A stretch of DNA of 64,000 nt from JAGQPD01 sp020426865. GTDB taxonomy: Bacteria; Planctomycetota; Planctomycetia; Pirellulales; Pirellulaceae. A model generated the notes under the pieces. It was not told where the DNA came from, searched no databases, and saw only the letters and a program-made list of their open reading frames with translations. The DNA lies in NCBI GenBank assembly GCA_041399065.1, contig JAWKTN010000001.1, forward strand, positions 124,001 to 188,000, given 5' to 3'. This document shows positions 28,889 through 38,274 of this stretch, piece by piece (the first letter of the stretch is position 1; each line of letters begins with the position of its first letter). The translations under genes were made by a program, and so were the position numbers.

Positions 28889-29934
28889 CGAGCTGCTTTC
28901 AAAGCGTAGGGGGCGATTTTGGAGAGCGGCAGGACTTCGTCAACGCCCCCCAATGCAATGGCCTCTTTGGGCATTCCAAATACGACGCAGGTGGCCTCGT
29001 CTTGCGCAACGGTGACGGCCCCAGCCTTCTTCATCGCTAACATGCCCTCCGCACCATCGTTGCCCATCCCCGTCAGGATTACTCCGACGCCGTTTCGCCC
29101 AAGTGCCTTGGCACACGATCGAAAGAGCACGTCGACACTCGGACGATGCCGGCTGACCGCTGGTCCAGAAACGACGCGTACCGCGTAGGTCGCTCCGCTG
29201 CGGTACACCTCTAAATGATAGTTTCCTGCCGCAATCAAGCAGTGACCTGGAAGAATTCTATCACCTTCTTCCGCCTCCTTGACATGAATCTGGCAATTTC
29301 TGTCCAACCGCTGGGCGTAGGATCTCGTAAACCCCTCAGGCATGTGAATCACGGCAATCGTACCGGGTGCGTCCGGCGGGAAGGCTGCGAGAACGTCCTG
29401 CAGAGCCTCGGTCCCACCGGTTGACGCTCCGATCGCAATGACCTTGTGGGTGCTGTTAATCAGCGAACTTGCGCTCGTTGTTTTTTCGGCAGCCGCTGCC
29501 GTTCTTTCCGGCACGGGATGTCGTCGTTGTACCTTGGCCCTGGCAGCCGCCTTGACCTTTTCGATAATGTCCCGACAGATGTCGTTCATGCCGCTGACGA
29601 CATCCAATTTTGGCTTCGTGATAAAGTCCACTGCTCCCAGCTCCATGGCTCGCAGCGTCGTCTGGCAACCTTTTTCGGTAAGAGACGACAGCATGACAAC
29701 AGGCATCGGGCGTCCCGCCATCAGTTTTTCGAGGAACGTCAGGCCATCCATGCGGGGCATTTCCACGTCGAGCGTCAGGACGTGCGGGTTCAGCGTCAGG
29801 ATCTTTTCGCGAGCGACGTAGGGGTCGGAGGCAGCACCGACTACCTCGATCGAATGGTCCTGCTGTAGAATTTCCGTGATCAGTTGACGCATCAAGGCCG
29901 AGTCGTCGATCACGAGGACGCGAATTTTGTCCAT
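28870..29934 (-). CDS. cheB: Chemotaxis methylesterase / glutamine deamidase CheB
   Basis: 354 residues from ATG 29934 (GAGAGG upstream; a TTG two codons earlier is less likely). A receiver domain covers about 1-120, with the phospho-acceptor Asp56 in LTLDVEMPRMDG. The methylesterase domain follows from about 160, with catalytic Ser171 (AIGASTGG), His197 (VIHMPEGFT) and Asp293 (GMGNDGAEG). CheB removes methyl groups from receptors when phosphorylated by CheA. It lies 11 bases after the CheR-CheD fusion. Confidence 0.96.
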   Translation of the reverse strand: MDKIRVLVIDDSALMRQLITEILQQDHSIEVVGAASDPYVAREKILTLNPHVLTLDVEMPRMDGLTFLEKLMAGRPMPVVMLSSLTEKGCQTTLRAMELGAVDFITKPKLDVVSGMNDICRDIIEKVKAAARAKVQRRHPVPERTAAAAEKTTSASSLINSTHKVIAIGASTGGTEALQDVLAAFPPDAPGTIAVIHMPEGFTRSYAQRLDRNCQIHVKEAEEGDRILPGHCLIAAGNYHLEVYRSGATYAVRVVSGPAVSRHRPSVDVLFRSCAKALGRNGVGVILTGMGNDGAEGMLAMKKAGAVTVAQDEATCVVFGMPKEAIALGGVDEVLPLSKIAPYALKAARCEILV

Positions 29935-29945
29935 TGCCAACCTCT

Positions 29946-31472
29946 CTAGAATAGGGTTACGTCTGGTTGTACGGGGGCTGCCGACGCGACTGTCCGCGAC
30001 TGTTCTTCGACAATCGCGCGCGAGGTATCGGGATCAAGTAGCCGCACATGAGCTTTGGTGCTATGCGTGTGGAACTGGACTTTCATGCCGCTGTTTCCCC
30101 CTGTGTAGCTGGCGACAATCGGGATCCCTTCGGTTTCCAGAAAACCACGCGCAAACGCTACGTTTTGCTCGCCAATGTTCCAGCGGCCAATTCCGGCAGC
30201 CAACACGGCGCCACCTCCAAATAGCTTGGCCTTTAACCGACGTCGATCGCCCCCGAGATTCATGATCCGATTGATCAGCAGTTCCATCGCATGCACACCG
30301 AAACTGGCACACAGCTGTGGATTCGTTTTCGACTCGGGCAACATGAAGTGGTTCATGCCGCCGATTCCGGTCTGTTCGTCGTATAGGCAGGCGGCAACAC
30401 ATGATCCCAACAAAGTCGAGATCCAAATCGGCTCGTCGCTCGCGTGAACTTCTCCAACGATGATTTGCTTGATTGCCTGTTTATCGAAAAAGGCTTGTGG
30501 TGACGTATTCGTACTTTGAGTTGCCACGGTCGCCGAAACGTTGGGTTTTCTTTTTTCCCGCAAAGTCGGCTTTCCCGCTGGGACGGGCACGTCGGCTTTT
30601 GTCGACGGCGGGCGAGCGGCGGACGTGGCCACGGGCTTTTCCAGCTGATACACGGTGTCGCCGAGTGCCTTAAATCGATCATTGATTCCAAACAACGATT
30701 CGGAATGACCGATAATCAGATAGCCGTTCGGATTGAGGTATTTGGCAAAGTGTTCGACAAGCTGCGACTGGGTTTCCGAATTGAAATAGATCATCACATT
30801 GCGACAGAAGATGATGTCGAATGTCGTATGGATGGGCCAGGTCGGCTCAGTCAAGTTGATCCGGCGAAATGTCAAGAGCTCCCGTAGGGATTCGTTCGCT
30901 CGGAAAGAAGTAGGACCGCCGTTCTTTCTGACGTCGAAGTATTTTTGCAATTGTGACCGAGACACGCCTTCCGTCAATTCGCTCGAATACACTCCATTGG
31001 ATGCCCGCTCGAGAACATCAGTATCGATATCCGATGCGAGGATGCGGATATCCCAATCCGGTTGCGGGCCAAAGAACTCGCGAACGGTCATGGCAATCGT
31101 GAATGGCTCTTCTCCAGTAGACGCGGCTGAGCACCAGATGCGCAGTTTTCGTTTTTGAGTTTGCTCAGCCTTGGCCTTCAGTTCGGGAAATGCCCGTTGT
31201 TTGAGAAATTCAAAATGGTGGCGTTCTCGAAAGAACTCTGTTTTGTTCGTCGTCAGGGCGTTGATAAATTTTGTGACTTCTTCCGGGCAGCTTCCATCCT
31301 GGATCATTGCGAGGTAGTCGCGATACGAAGAAACCTGCAGGTCGCGCAAGCGTCGCGATAATCGCCCCTGGACCATGACCTGTTTGGAATCAGCCAGAGA
31401 TATTCCGGCCAGCTCAAAGATCAGGCGCTGGACCTGTTTGAATTCTTTCGTGCTCAAGCTTGCTTCATTCAT
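29946..31472 (-). CDS. CheR methyltransferase fused to CheD deamidase
   Basis: 508 residues. Residues 1-280 are CheR: an N-terminal helical part, the SAM-binding WCSAASTGEEPFTIAM at 113-128 and IFCRNVMIYF near 221-230. A Pro/Ala/Thr-rich linker of about 50 residues follows. From about 335 comes CheD with LLGSCVAACLYDEQTGIGGM, so catalytic Cys358 and His375 (GGMNHFMLPE) keep the usual 17-residue spacing and Thr353 precedes them; KLFGGGAVLAAG is also conserved. CheR methylates receptor glutamates and CheD deamidates receptor glutamines, so one protein joins two receptor-adaptation enzymes beside CheB. Separate genes are the usual arrangement. Confidence 0.95.
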   Translation of the reverse strand: MNEASLSTKEFKQVQRLIFELAGISLADSKQVMVQGRLSRRLRDLQVSSYRDYLAMIQDGSCPEEVTKFINALTTNKTEFFRERHHFEFLKQRAFPELKAKAEQTQKRKLRIWCSAASTGEEPFTIAMTVREFFGPQPDWDIRILASDIDTDVLERASNGVYSSELTEGVSRSQLQKYFDVRKNGGPTSFRANESLRELLTFRRINLTEPTWPIHTTFDIIFCRNVMIYFNSETQSQLVEHFAKYLNPNGYLIIGHSESLFGINDRFKALGDTVYQLEKPVATSAARPPSTKADVPVPAGKPTLREKRKPNVSATVATQSTNTSPQAFFDKQAIKQIIVGEVHASDEPIWISTLLGSCVAACLYDEQTGIGGMNHFMLPESKTNPQLCASFGVHAMELLINRIMNLGGDRRRLKAKLFGGGAVLAAGIGRWNIGEQNVAFARGFLETEGIPIVASYTGGNSGMKVQFHTHSTKAHVRLLDPDTSRAIVEEQSRTVASAAPVQPDVTLF

Positions 31473-31617
31473 CGGCGTATCACTAATCGTCGGCCTACAT
31501 CATGTCCCTGGCCGCCCGCACCAGAAATGCGGACGGCCTGAACAGTAAGTCTAAACATTGCAACTAGCGGCCGGGCGTCGGCTGGCTTGGCTGTCCGCTA
31601 GTCAATGTTCCGAGTCA

Positions 31618-33735
31618 CTAGAACTCGAGCACGCCAGCGTTTGTCGGCGGCATCTCAAACGACAACGATGGTGACGATTGAGCTACCACTTGTGGTTCGG
31701 CCGAACGGGCCGTCGACCTCCCTCGTGACGGAGTCTTCTTCCGCTCAGCGACTGGTACGTTATCCGCTCCCGACAGTTGAAACCGGCCGACGAGCCCCGA
31801 CAGCTGATTGGAGTGTGACAACAACGAGGCTGCTGTTCCCGACATTTCTTCGGTCTGCGCGGCGTTGGCCTGCGTAACACGGTCCATCTGCGATACGGCC
31901 TTGTTGACCTGCTCAATCCCGGTCAACTGTTCCTTCGAAGCGGCCGCGATTTCCGACACAATGTCGGTGACACGTTTGACGGAGCTGACGATCTCGGACA
32001 ACGTCTGGCCCGACTTGTTGACCAACTCCGAACCGTTCTCGACCTTACGCACGGAGTCTTGAATGAGCGTTTTGATTTCTTTCGCGGCACTGGCACTGCG
32101 TTGGGCCAGGTTGCGTACTTCGGCGGCGACGACGGCGAATCCCCGACCTTGCTCGCCGGCTCGAGCCGCTTCGACAGCGGCGTTCAGTGCCAACAGGTTG
32201 GTTTGGAAGGCAATTTCGTCGATCGTGGTAATGATGTCGGCGATCTTCTTGGACGACTGGTTGATCTCCGACATCGCTTCCACGGCATCGTTGACGACCG
32301 AGCCGCCTTTTTCCGCTACGTCTCGCGATCCGTTGGCCAACTGCCGCGCTTGCTGAGCGTTGTCAGAGTTTTGCTTTACCGTCGATGTGATCTCTTCCAA
32401 ACTGGAAGCTGTTTCTTCGAGGCTGGAGGCTTGCGTCTGGGCGCCACTGCTAATTTCTCGCGAAGCCTCCGTCAGTTGCTCGGCCGCCGTCGACACGGTT
32501 CCGGCAACTTCACGAACCTCCCGAAGTGCGGTATCGACGGCCTGGACGGCCTGCGCCAGTGCCGAGGCCACTTGTCCCACCGGGTCGCTGCCCAGATCGG
32601 GAATATCGACATCGAAGTTTCCTTCGGCCACGGAATTGACGACGTCAAGAACAATCGCCACCTTTCGGTTCGTCTCTTCGGTTTGCTTCCGCTCGCGCTC
32701 CGCACGTGCCTCTTCTTCGATCTCGGAGGCGTGCTTGTTCTGAAAGAAGGTTGACAGGCCTTCGCCCAACTTACCAATCGGGTCATCGCCAGATATCGTG
32801 AGTTTCTGTGAATAGTCGCGATTGGCGACTTTTCCGACGACGGAGAGCATTTCGTCGACTTTCGCCAACAAGTCAGCAGCTGCCTTGCGATCTCGCTCGG
32901 CTCTCTCTTCTGCTTCCACTTTCTGTTGTGTCACATCGCTGGCGTACTTTACCACCTTGAAAGGTCGGCCATTCATATCGAAAATGGGGTTGTACGATGC
33001 TTGGATCCAGACTTCTTTGCCACCCTTGCCGATCCGTCGGTATTCAGCGGCCTGGTATTTTCCTGCTCGCAAATCTTCCCAGAAAGTCTTGTATTCGGCG
33101 GAAGCGGCAAATTGTGAGTCGACGAACATGCTGTGATGCTTGCCGGTGACTTCGTCAAGCGAATAACCGACGGCTCCCAGGAAATTCGCATTGGCGGTTC
33201 GGATCGTGCCGTCCATGTTGAATTCGATCGTCGCCTGGGCCTTGTCGATGGCTGCCAGCTGTCCCTGGTAGTCTGCCCTCTGCAGTTTTGACTCGGACAT
33301 GTCAGCGGCGAATTTCACGACCCGGTACGGCTTACCGTCTTTGTCGAACACGGCGTTGTAGGACGCTTGGATCCAGACTTCCTTGCCCCCCTTGCCAAAC
33401 CGTCGAAATTCTCCCGAACGGAATTCGCCTCGATTGAGGGCCGCCCAGAATTCGCGGTATTCGGGGGATGCCGCGTAGGCCGCATCAACGAACATGCTGT
33501 GATGGCGCCCTACGATTTCGTCGAGTGTATAGCCCAGTGTGGTGAGAAAGTTCTCGTTGGCCGACACGATCGTACCGTCCAATTCGAATTCAATAACGGC
33601 TTGGCTCCGCGAGAGAGCATCCAACTGAGCACCCTGATAACTCCACCTGCCTGTCGCAGAGCTTTTTTGTTTTCGGGTGTTGGTGGTAGAGCGGTTCTTG
33701 GTCGTTGTCCGAGTCTTTGGGGTTTTTGTAGCCAT
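31618..33735 (-). CDS. Soluble PAS-PAS methyl-accepting chemotaxis protein
   Basis: 705 residues from ATG 33735, with AAGG upstream; the open frame begins 22 codons earlier. A Lys/Thr-rich start is followed by two closely similar PAS domains (both with GKGGKEVWIQASYN), two HAMP-like segments (about 275-320 and 345-390), and a signalling domain whose tip is EIAFQTNLLALNAAVEAARA followed by GEQGRGFAVVAAEVRNLAQR. There is no membrane helix, so it is a cytoplasmic sensor, perhaps of redox state or a small ligand through PAS. No NWETF-like CheR tether is present; it ends NAGVLEF. It lies between cheW and the cheR-cheD fusion. Confidence 0.93.
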   Translation of the reverse strand: MATKTPKTRTTTKNRSTTNTRKQKSSATGRWSYQGAQLDALSRSQAVIEFELDGTIVSANENFLTTLGYTLDEIVGRHHSMFVDAAYAASPEYREFWAALNRGEFRSGEFRRFGKGGKEVWIQASYNAVFDKDGKPYRVVKFAADMSESKLQRADYQGQLAAIDKAQATIEFNMDGTIRTANANFLGAVGYSLDEVTGKHHSMFVDSQFAASAEYKTFWEDLRAGKYQAAEYRRIGKGGKEVWIQASYNPIFDMNGRPFKVVKYASDVTQQKVEAEERAERDRKAAADLLAKVDEMLSVVGKVANRDYSQKLTISGDDPIGKLGEGLSTFFQNKHASEIEEEARAERERKQTEETNRKVAIVLDVVNSVAEGNFDVDIPDLGSDPVGQVASALAQAVQAVDTALREVREVAGTVSTAAEQLTEASREISSGAQTQASSLEETASSLEEITSTVKQNSDNAQQARQLANGSRDVAEKGGSVVNDAVEAMSEINQSSKKIADIITTIDEIAFQTNLLALNAAVEAARAGEQGRGFAVVAAEVRNLAQRSASAAKEIKTLIQDSVRKVENGSELVNKSGQTLSEIVSSVKRVTDIVSEIAAASKEQLTGIEQVNKAVSQMDRVTQANAAQTEEMSGTAASLLSHSNQLSGLVGRFQLSGADNVPVAERKKTPSRGRSTARSAEPQVVAQSSPSLSFEMPPTNAGVLEF

Positions 33736-33790
33736 ATTGTTTTTTGCCTTATTTGGGGGTTGCGTTGTAAAGGTGTAGTACGGGAAATGC

Positions 33791-34276
33791 CTAACTGCCA
33801 ACGGTTGCAGGTTGTTGGTCGCCCAACAATTGTTCGATGTTGAGTAATGTCACGAGTCGCTCACCAGATTTGGCCAGACCGGTAATGAACGACGTATCAA
33901 TGTCTCCTAAGTCAGGTGGCCCTTCGATGGAGTCGGCACCAACGTTAAGGACATCAGATACGGCATCGACGACCAACCCCATGATCTTGGTCCCGACATT
34001 GACCACGATGATCACCGTAAACTGGTTGTATTCCGTCGCCGGCATGTTGAACTTTGCCCGCAGATCGACGATTGGCACGACGGTCCCTCGCAAATTCATG
34101 ACTCCCTTGATGCATTCCGGCATGTTCGGGATGGGAGTCAACCGAGTAAAATTCTTGATCTCCTGCACGCGCAGGATCTCAATGCCGAATTCTTGATCGT
34201 TCAGTGCAAACGTCAAGAATTGACTGGCCCCAGCATCCGCCGTGCCAGTTGCTTCATCTTCAAGTAGTGCAGTCAT
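33791..34276 (-). CDS. cheW: Chemotaxis coupling protein CheW
   Basis: 161 residues from ATG 34276, preceded by GGAGAAGAG; the frame extends four codons to a TTG. The single CheW domain reads QFLTFALNDQEFGIEILRVQ, then IPNMPECIKGVMNLRGTVVP and IVDLRAKFNM. CheW links receptors to CheA. Its start overlaps the end of cheA by 17 bases. Confidence 0.95.
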   Translation of the reverse strand: MTALLEDEATGTADAGASQFLTFALNDQEFGIEILRVQEIKNFTRLTPIPNMPECIKGVMNLRGTVVPIVDLRAKFNMPATEYNQFTVIIVVNVGTKIMGLVVDAVSDVLNVGADSIEGPPDLGDIDTSFITGLAKSGERLVTLLNIEQLLGDQQPATVGS

Positions 34277-36434
34277 TCTCTTCTCCAATGTAAGGAAGGC
34301 AGGGCCCAGTGCCCCGTCCGTTTGTCAAAGTGAGTTGCACAGCGTTGTGTGCAGATGTCGTGTCCAATGCAACGTCTGTTGCATCGCCATTGCGGTGGCT
34401 GAGAGTGGAGACACCGAAGATGTCCAGGATCAATGCTACCCGGCCGTCGCCCAGGATCGTTGCACCGGCGACGCCGGGCACCTTGGCAAAATTGGTTTCC
34501 AGGTTCTTGATCACGACCTGTTGCTGTCCTAGCAGTTCGTCCACCATCAACGCCATTCGCTTGCCTTGGTCTTCGACGATCACGAGCAGTCCCTGCTCCT
34601 CGTCGGCGATTTCTCGACCGATACGCAGCAGCCGATGAAGCCGTAACAAGGGGACGACCTCTCCCCTGAGCTTGATCACTTCGCCCCCCCCCACGATCGG
34701 CTTGATGTCTTGCTTGCGAATACACATCGACTCGACAACCGACAGCAGAGGGACGACGAACACCTCCTGTGCCAACCGGACGAGAAGGCCATCGAGAATC
34801 GCGAGCGTCAGTGGCAGTCGTACGGTGATCGTGGAGCCTTTTCCTTGCTGTGAACGGACAGTTACGCTCCCTTGCAGCGATTCCACATTCCGTCGGACGA
34901 CGTCCATACCAACGCCTCGCCCGGACACGTCCGTCACTTCTGAGGCTGTCGAGAAGCCAGGCTGAAAGATCAGATTACAGATCTCGGCATCCGAGAGATG
35001 AGCGTCAGGGGCGACGAGGCCCCGTTCCACCGCCTTCGCGAGAATCTTCTTGCGATCAAGTCCCTTTCCGTCGTCGGTCAACTCGATGTAGATATTCCCG
35101 CCCTGCTGGTACGCTCTTAGCAAAACTGTCCCTTCCGGCGGCTTGCCACTTGCGACTCGCTCCTCCGGGGTTTCAACCCCATGATCGGCGGCGTTGCGGA
35201 CCATGTGGACCAATGGATCACTGATCTGGTCCACCACCGACTTGTCCAATTCCGTATCGTCGCCCTCCGTGACAAACCGCAATTGCTTCCCAACTTTCTT
35301 CGCCACATCCCTGACAACACGGTTCATCTTCTGGAATGTCGCGGCGATCGGCACCATCCGCAATGACAGGCTCATCTCCTGTAAATCGCGAACGATTTTG
35401 CCGAGCGTTGACATCGATTCCAAGCTCGTGCCACCGGCTACGACAACTAGTTCTTGCTCAACCATCGACGCCCCGATCACAAGTTCTCCGATCTGGTTGA
35501 TCAGTTCGTCAAGCTTGCAGCGGTCGACACGCACGGTGTCGGCATCGGTGGACCGAGACGCACTGACCCGTCGGTCGCTGCCACTGCGACGCTCAATGGC
35601 TACTCCGGTTGGCGAGGCCGGCAACGCGTTGGCGGGTTGTTCCACATGAGCAGCGTCGACTCCGGAAGGGCCAGATGCCGTTGTCGCCTCTTGATCGGCT
35701 GGTGTTAGGGCGGCCTCGCACACGTCCACCGAGTATTTGCTTCCAGCATCCAGGAACATGAACACATCATGGAAGGCTTGGCCTTCCTGTCCGCTTTCAA
35801 TGTCCAGCGTCCACGACAGATAACAGTCTTCCGGGTGAAGTTCGTCGAGGCACGGCAGCTTGCTGGCGTCAACTTTCAGTTCAACGACACGACCGAGATC
35901 CTGAAGCTCGCGGAGTAACAGGAGCGGCTCCTGACCGAAGCGATAGAACTCACGAGATGGATTGAGGGTAACACGGTATCGCCTCAGCGGGACATTTTCC
36001 TCCTGGCGGGGCAGGGGCGTTGCCATGGACTCGGCTGTTGTCGCGGTCTCGGCACCGTTGATTCGTTGTAGTTCGCCGAAGACGATGGCTAGGTTTTCTG
36101 GCAGAGGAGCACCATCCTTCGCATTGGCCAGTAAGCCTGTGATCACGTCAACACTTGTCAGGAGCAACTCAATCAACTCGCTGTTGGCCTGAAGAACACC
36201 GTCACGCATGCGTTCCAGCAACGTCTCCAGGACATGGGTGAATTTTCCGACTTCTTCAATGCCGAAGGTCGTGCTCGCCCCCTTGATACTGTGTGCGGCA
36301 CGGAAGATCGTGTTGAGCAACTCCATATCTCTCGGAGCGTCTTCGAGCTGCAAGAGTGCCGCCTCCATATGTTCGAGGTGCTCCGCGGCTTCGACATAGA
36401 AGGCCGCTCGAAAACGACTGACGTCAATTTGCAT
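34260..36434 (-). CDS. cheA: Chemotaxis histidine kinase CheA
   Basis: 724 residues. An Hpt domain carries the phospho-accepting His48 in FRAAHSIKGAS. A second domain of unclear type spans about 150-250 (possibly response-regulator binding). The dimerisation helices come near 305-365. The ATPase follows, with the N box VDQISDPLVHMVRNAADHG, ELTDDGKGLDRKK and SGRGVGMDVVRRN. A CheW-like regulatory domain lies at about 555-690. The motifs needed for activity are present. CheA phosphorylates CheY and CheB. The gene sits between cheY and cheW in a minus-strand operon. Confidence 0.96.
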   Translation of the reverse strand: MQIDVSRFRAAFYVEAAEHLEHMEAALLQLEDAPRDMELLNTIFRAAHSIKGASTTFGIEEVGKFTHVLETLLERMRDGVLQANSELIELLLTSVDVITGLLANAKDGAPLPENLAIVFGELQRINGAETATTAESMATPLPRQEENVPLRRYRVTLNPSREFYRFGQEPLLLLRELQDLGRVVELKVDASKLPCLDELHPEDCYLSWTLDIESGQEGQAFHDVFMFLDAGSKYSVDVCEAALTPADQEATTASGPSGVDAAHVEQPANALPASPTGVAIERRSGSDRRVSASRSTDADTVRVDRCKLDELINQIGELVIGASMVEQELVVVAGGTSLESMSTLGKIVRDLQEMSLSLRMVPIAATFQKMNRVVRDVAKKVGKQLRFVTEGDDTELDKSVVDQISDPLVHMVRNAADHGVETPEERVASGKPPEGTVLLRAYQQGGNIYIELTDDGKGLDRKKILAKAVERGLVAPDAHLSDAEICNLIFQPGFSTASEVTDVSGRGVGMDVVRRNVESLQGSVTVRSQQGKGSTITVRLPLTLAILDGLLVRLAQEVFVVPLLSVVESMCIRKQDIKPIVGGGEVIKLRGEVVPLLRLHRLLRIGREIADEEQGLLVIVEDQGKRMALMVDELLGQQQVVIKNLETNFAKVPGVAGATILGDGRVALILDIFGVSTLSHRNGDATDVALDTTSAHNAVQLTLTNGRGTGPCLPYIGEENDCTT

Positions 36435-36475
36435 CGCTTACATCTCCCCGACGGTTTTGCTACGGCGTCCGGCGA

Positions 36476-36841
36476 CTATCGTACAACCTTGTTGACTACT
36501 GCCAGCAGTTGTTCAGGATTGAACGGCTTCACCATCCACCCTGTCGCGCCAGCTGCCTTTCCTTCCTGCTTTTTGGCGTCCTGCGTTTCGGTCGTCAGCA
36601 TTAATATGGGAGTGAATTTAAAGGCCGGACGACTGCGAAGCTCCTTGATGAGCGTGATTCCATCCATTTCCGGCATATTAAGATCGGTCACGACGAGTGC
36701 CACACTCTTGCCGTCGCTCACCTTGAGAGCCTCGGCGCCGTTGCCACCCTCGAGGGTTTCAAAACCGGCGGACTGCAGCGTGAATGTCACCATTTGACGC
36801 ATGGATGTCGAGTCATCAACGACCAGGGCCGTTTTGGACAT
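36476..36841 (-). CDS. cheY: CheY-like response regulator
   Basis: 121 residues from ATG 36841, preceded by GGGAG; the frame continues eight codons upstream. It is a single receiver domain with the acidic pocket VVDDS, phospho-acceptor Asp53 (VVTDLNMPEMDG), Thr83/84 and Lys105 (MVKPFNPEQL). The length and lack of an output domain fit CheY. It lies 41 bases upstream of cheA. Confidence 0.93.
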   Translation of the reverse strand: MSKTALVVDDSTSMRQMVTFTLQSAGFETLEGGNGAEALKVSDGKSVALVVTDLNMPEMDGITLIKELRSRPAFKFTPILMLTTETQDAKKQEGKAAGATGWMVKPFNPEQLLAVVNKVVR

Positions 36842-37042
36842 GTAGACTGTCTCCCGAAATGCCAATGATTCTTGGTTCTATGCATCGTACAAATGCGGAG
36901 CGACAGGACGGTGCGCGACCGATCCCGTCGAATTCCGTACGACGCCGGACTTACGGTGAGACTCTAGATGGCTGGTCGACGGAACACTACGAACCGCATC
37001 TGCGTTCTGCGAGCGTCGGCCAAACCGTTTGTAGACTGCCTG

Positions 37043-37336
37043 CTAAGCCAACACTGCCTCAGCAAGCCCCGCACTCCTAATCCATATTGCCGGTTCGCTC
37101 TCCCCGTCGATCTCGATGTTGACAGGAAACTGCGAACTCCGTTTTGCCGCCAGAAGCAGCTGCATGCATGAGGTATCCATCGATTCCAATGTTGTGCAGT
37201 CGATAACCGCACCCTTTTCCTGCGAAAGAGCTTGGGTAAGGACGTTATGCAACTCTACCGCTTCACGGACGTCAACGTTTCCGACGAGTCGAACAAGCGG
37301 CGGCACATCGCCGGTTGATGGAATGATCTCAACCAT
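37043..37336 (-). CDS. STAS-domain (anti-anti-sigma-like) protein
   Basis: 97 residues, one STAS domain: VRLVGNVDVREAVELHNVLT, then AVIDCTTLESMDTSCMQLLL. The Ser/Thr in ESMDTS is where such proteins are phosphorylated. It is the first gene of the chemosensory set, 200 bases before cheY, with AAGGG before its ATG. It may be a switch that senses phosphorylation or part of the receptor array; no cognate kinase of the RsbW type is in the window. Confidence 0.85.
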   Translation of the reverse strand: MVEIIPSTGDVPPLVRLVGNVDVREAVELHNVLTQALSQEKGAVIDCTTLESMDTSCMQLLLAAKRSSQFPVNIEIDGESEPAIWIRSAGLAEAVLA

Positions 37337-37679
37337 AGCCCTTTACGTTGCCCCAACAGGTAATTGATTTCGTTTGTGGACCGATACATGACAATTACCA
37401 CGCACAGAAATATAGTTTCCGAAATGCCGGTAGTGTGCGGTTTTGGAGCACAATTACGCCATTTCAAAGCCGCCGCTCGTGATACTGAGGTCAACAAAAC
37501 GGCATGTGCAAGTCATGACGGTTAGGCAACTCGCAGGGATGGCGACCCGCCCAGGCGGCGGGCATGTAAAACCGGCTCACCGCAGCAATTCTGCATGATC
37601 CATGTTTTGGAAATTGTTTTTCCCTCCGACCTGTCAGAATACAATATCGCCTGTGTTATATACGATGGAGGACGACCCG
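37337..37679. promoter_or_regulatory. Divergent promoter region with a GC hairpin
   Basis: The 340-base gap between the chemosensory operon (minus) and the sigma/kinase pair (plus) must hold the start regions of both. The clearest structure is a hairpin at about 37546-37562, CCCGCC-CAGGC-GGCGGG. I could not match the surrounding sequence to any riboswitch. Confidence 0.4.
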
Positions 37680-38273
37680 GTGAATGACCTACCTGAAACG
37701 CGTGACAGTCTCATCGCTCGCGTCAAAGACGCCAGAGACGATGCCGCCTGGCACGAGTTTTCTGAAATCTATCGCCCGGTGGTCTACCGGCTTGCACGGT
37801 CCCACGGACTGCAGGACGCCGACGCTCAGGACCTCTCTCAGCGAGTGCTTTTCTCGGTCGCACAGGCAATTCCCAAATGGCAGCCTCATGGCGGTGGCAT
37901 CCGTTTTCGCCATTGGCTGTCGCGGGTTGCCAAAAATGCACTGATCAACGCCCTCACCCGGCAACCACGAGACCAAGCTGATGGCGGCTCGGACGCATTT
38001 CGTGTCCTTAACCTGCAGACAGCTCCAGGTACCGAGCAGGAGCGGCAGATCGACTGGGAATACCGCCGTCAGGTATTTCGCCGCGCGGCCGACCTGGTTC
38101 GCTCGCGGGCCGACGAACAGACCTGGCTGGCATTCTCCGCCACAATGATTGACGGCCTGTCTATCGCCGACGCAGCAGCCAATCTGAAATTGTCCGAAGG
38201 TTCAATCTATGCCGCGCGCAGTCGAATCATCAGGCGCCTGCGCGACGCTGTTCGCCAGTTGGAGGACCAGTGA
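37680..38273 (+). CDS. ECF sigma factor
   Basis: 197 residues from GTG 37680, chosen because GGAGG lies 8 bases upstream and N-D-L-P-E-T-R is close to the usual opening of this planctomycete group; ATG 37665 and 37602 are in frame. Region 2: WHEFSEIYRPVVYRLARSHG, then DAQDLSQRVLFSVAQAIPKW. Region 4: FSATMIDGLSIADAAANLKL, then SEGSIYAARSRIIRRLRD. It is followed after one base by a kinase with an anti-sigma-like N-terminus, so the two very likely form a regulatory pair. Confidence 0.92.
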   Translation: MNDLPETRDSLIARVKDARDDAAWHEFSEIYRPVVYRLARSHGLQDADAQDLSQRVLFSVAQAIPKWQPHGGGIRFRHWLSRVAKNALINALTRQPRDQADGGSDAFRVLNLQTAPGTEQERQIDWEYRRQVFRRAADLVRSRADEQTWLAFSATMIDGLSIADAAANLKLSEGSIYAARSRIIRRLRDAVRQLEDQ

Positions 38274-38274
38274 C

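Noticed and set aside
32059..32754. 231-residue plus-strand ORF
   Set aside because: Shadow of the soluble receptor gene.
37500..37600. Possible riboswitch before the chemosensory operon
   Set aside because: Apart from a GC hairpin I could not match the conserved positions of a cyclic-di-GMP or other known riboswitch.
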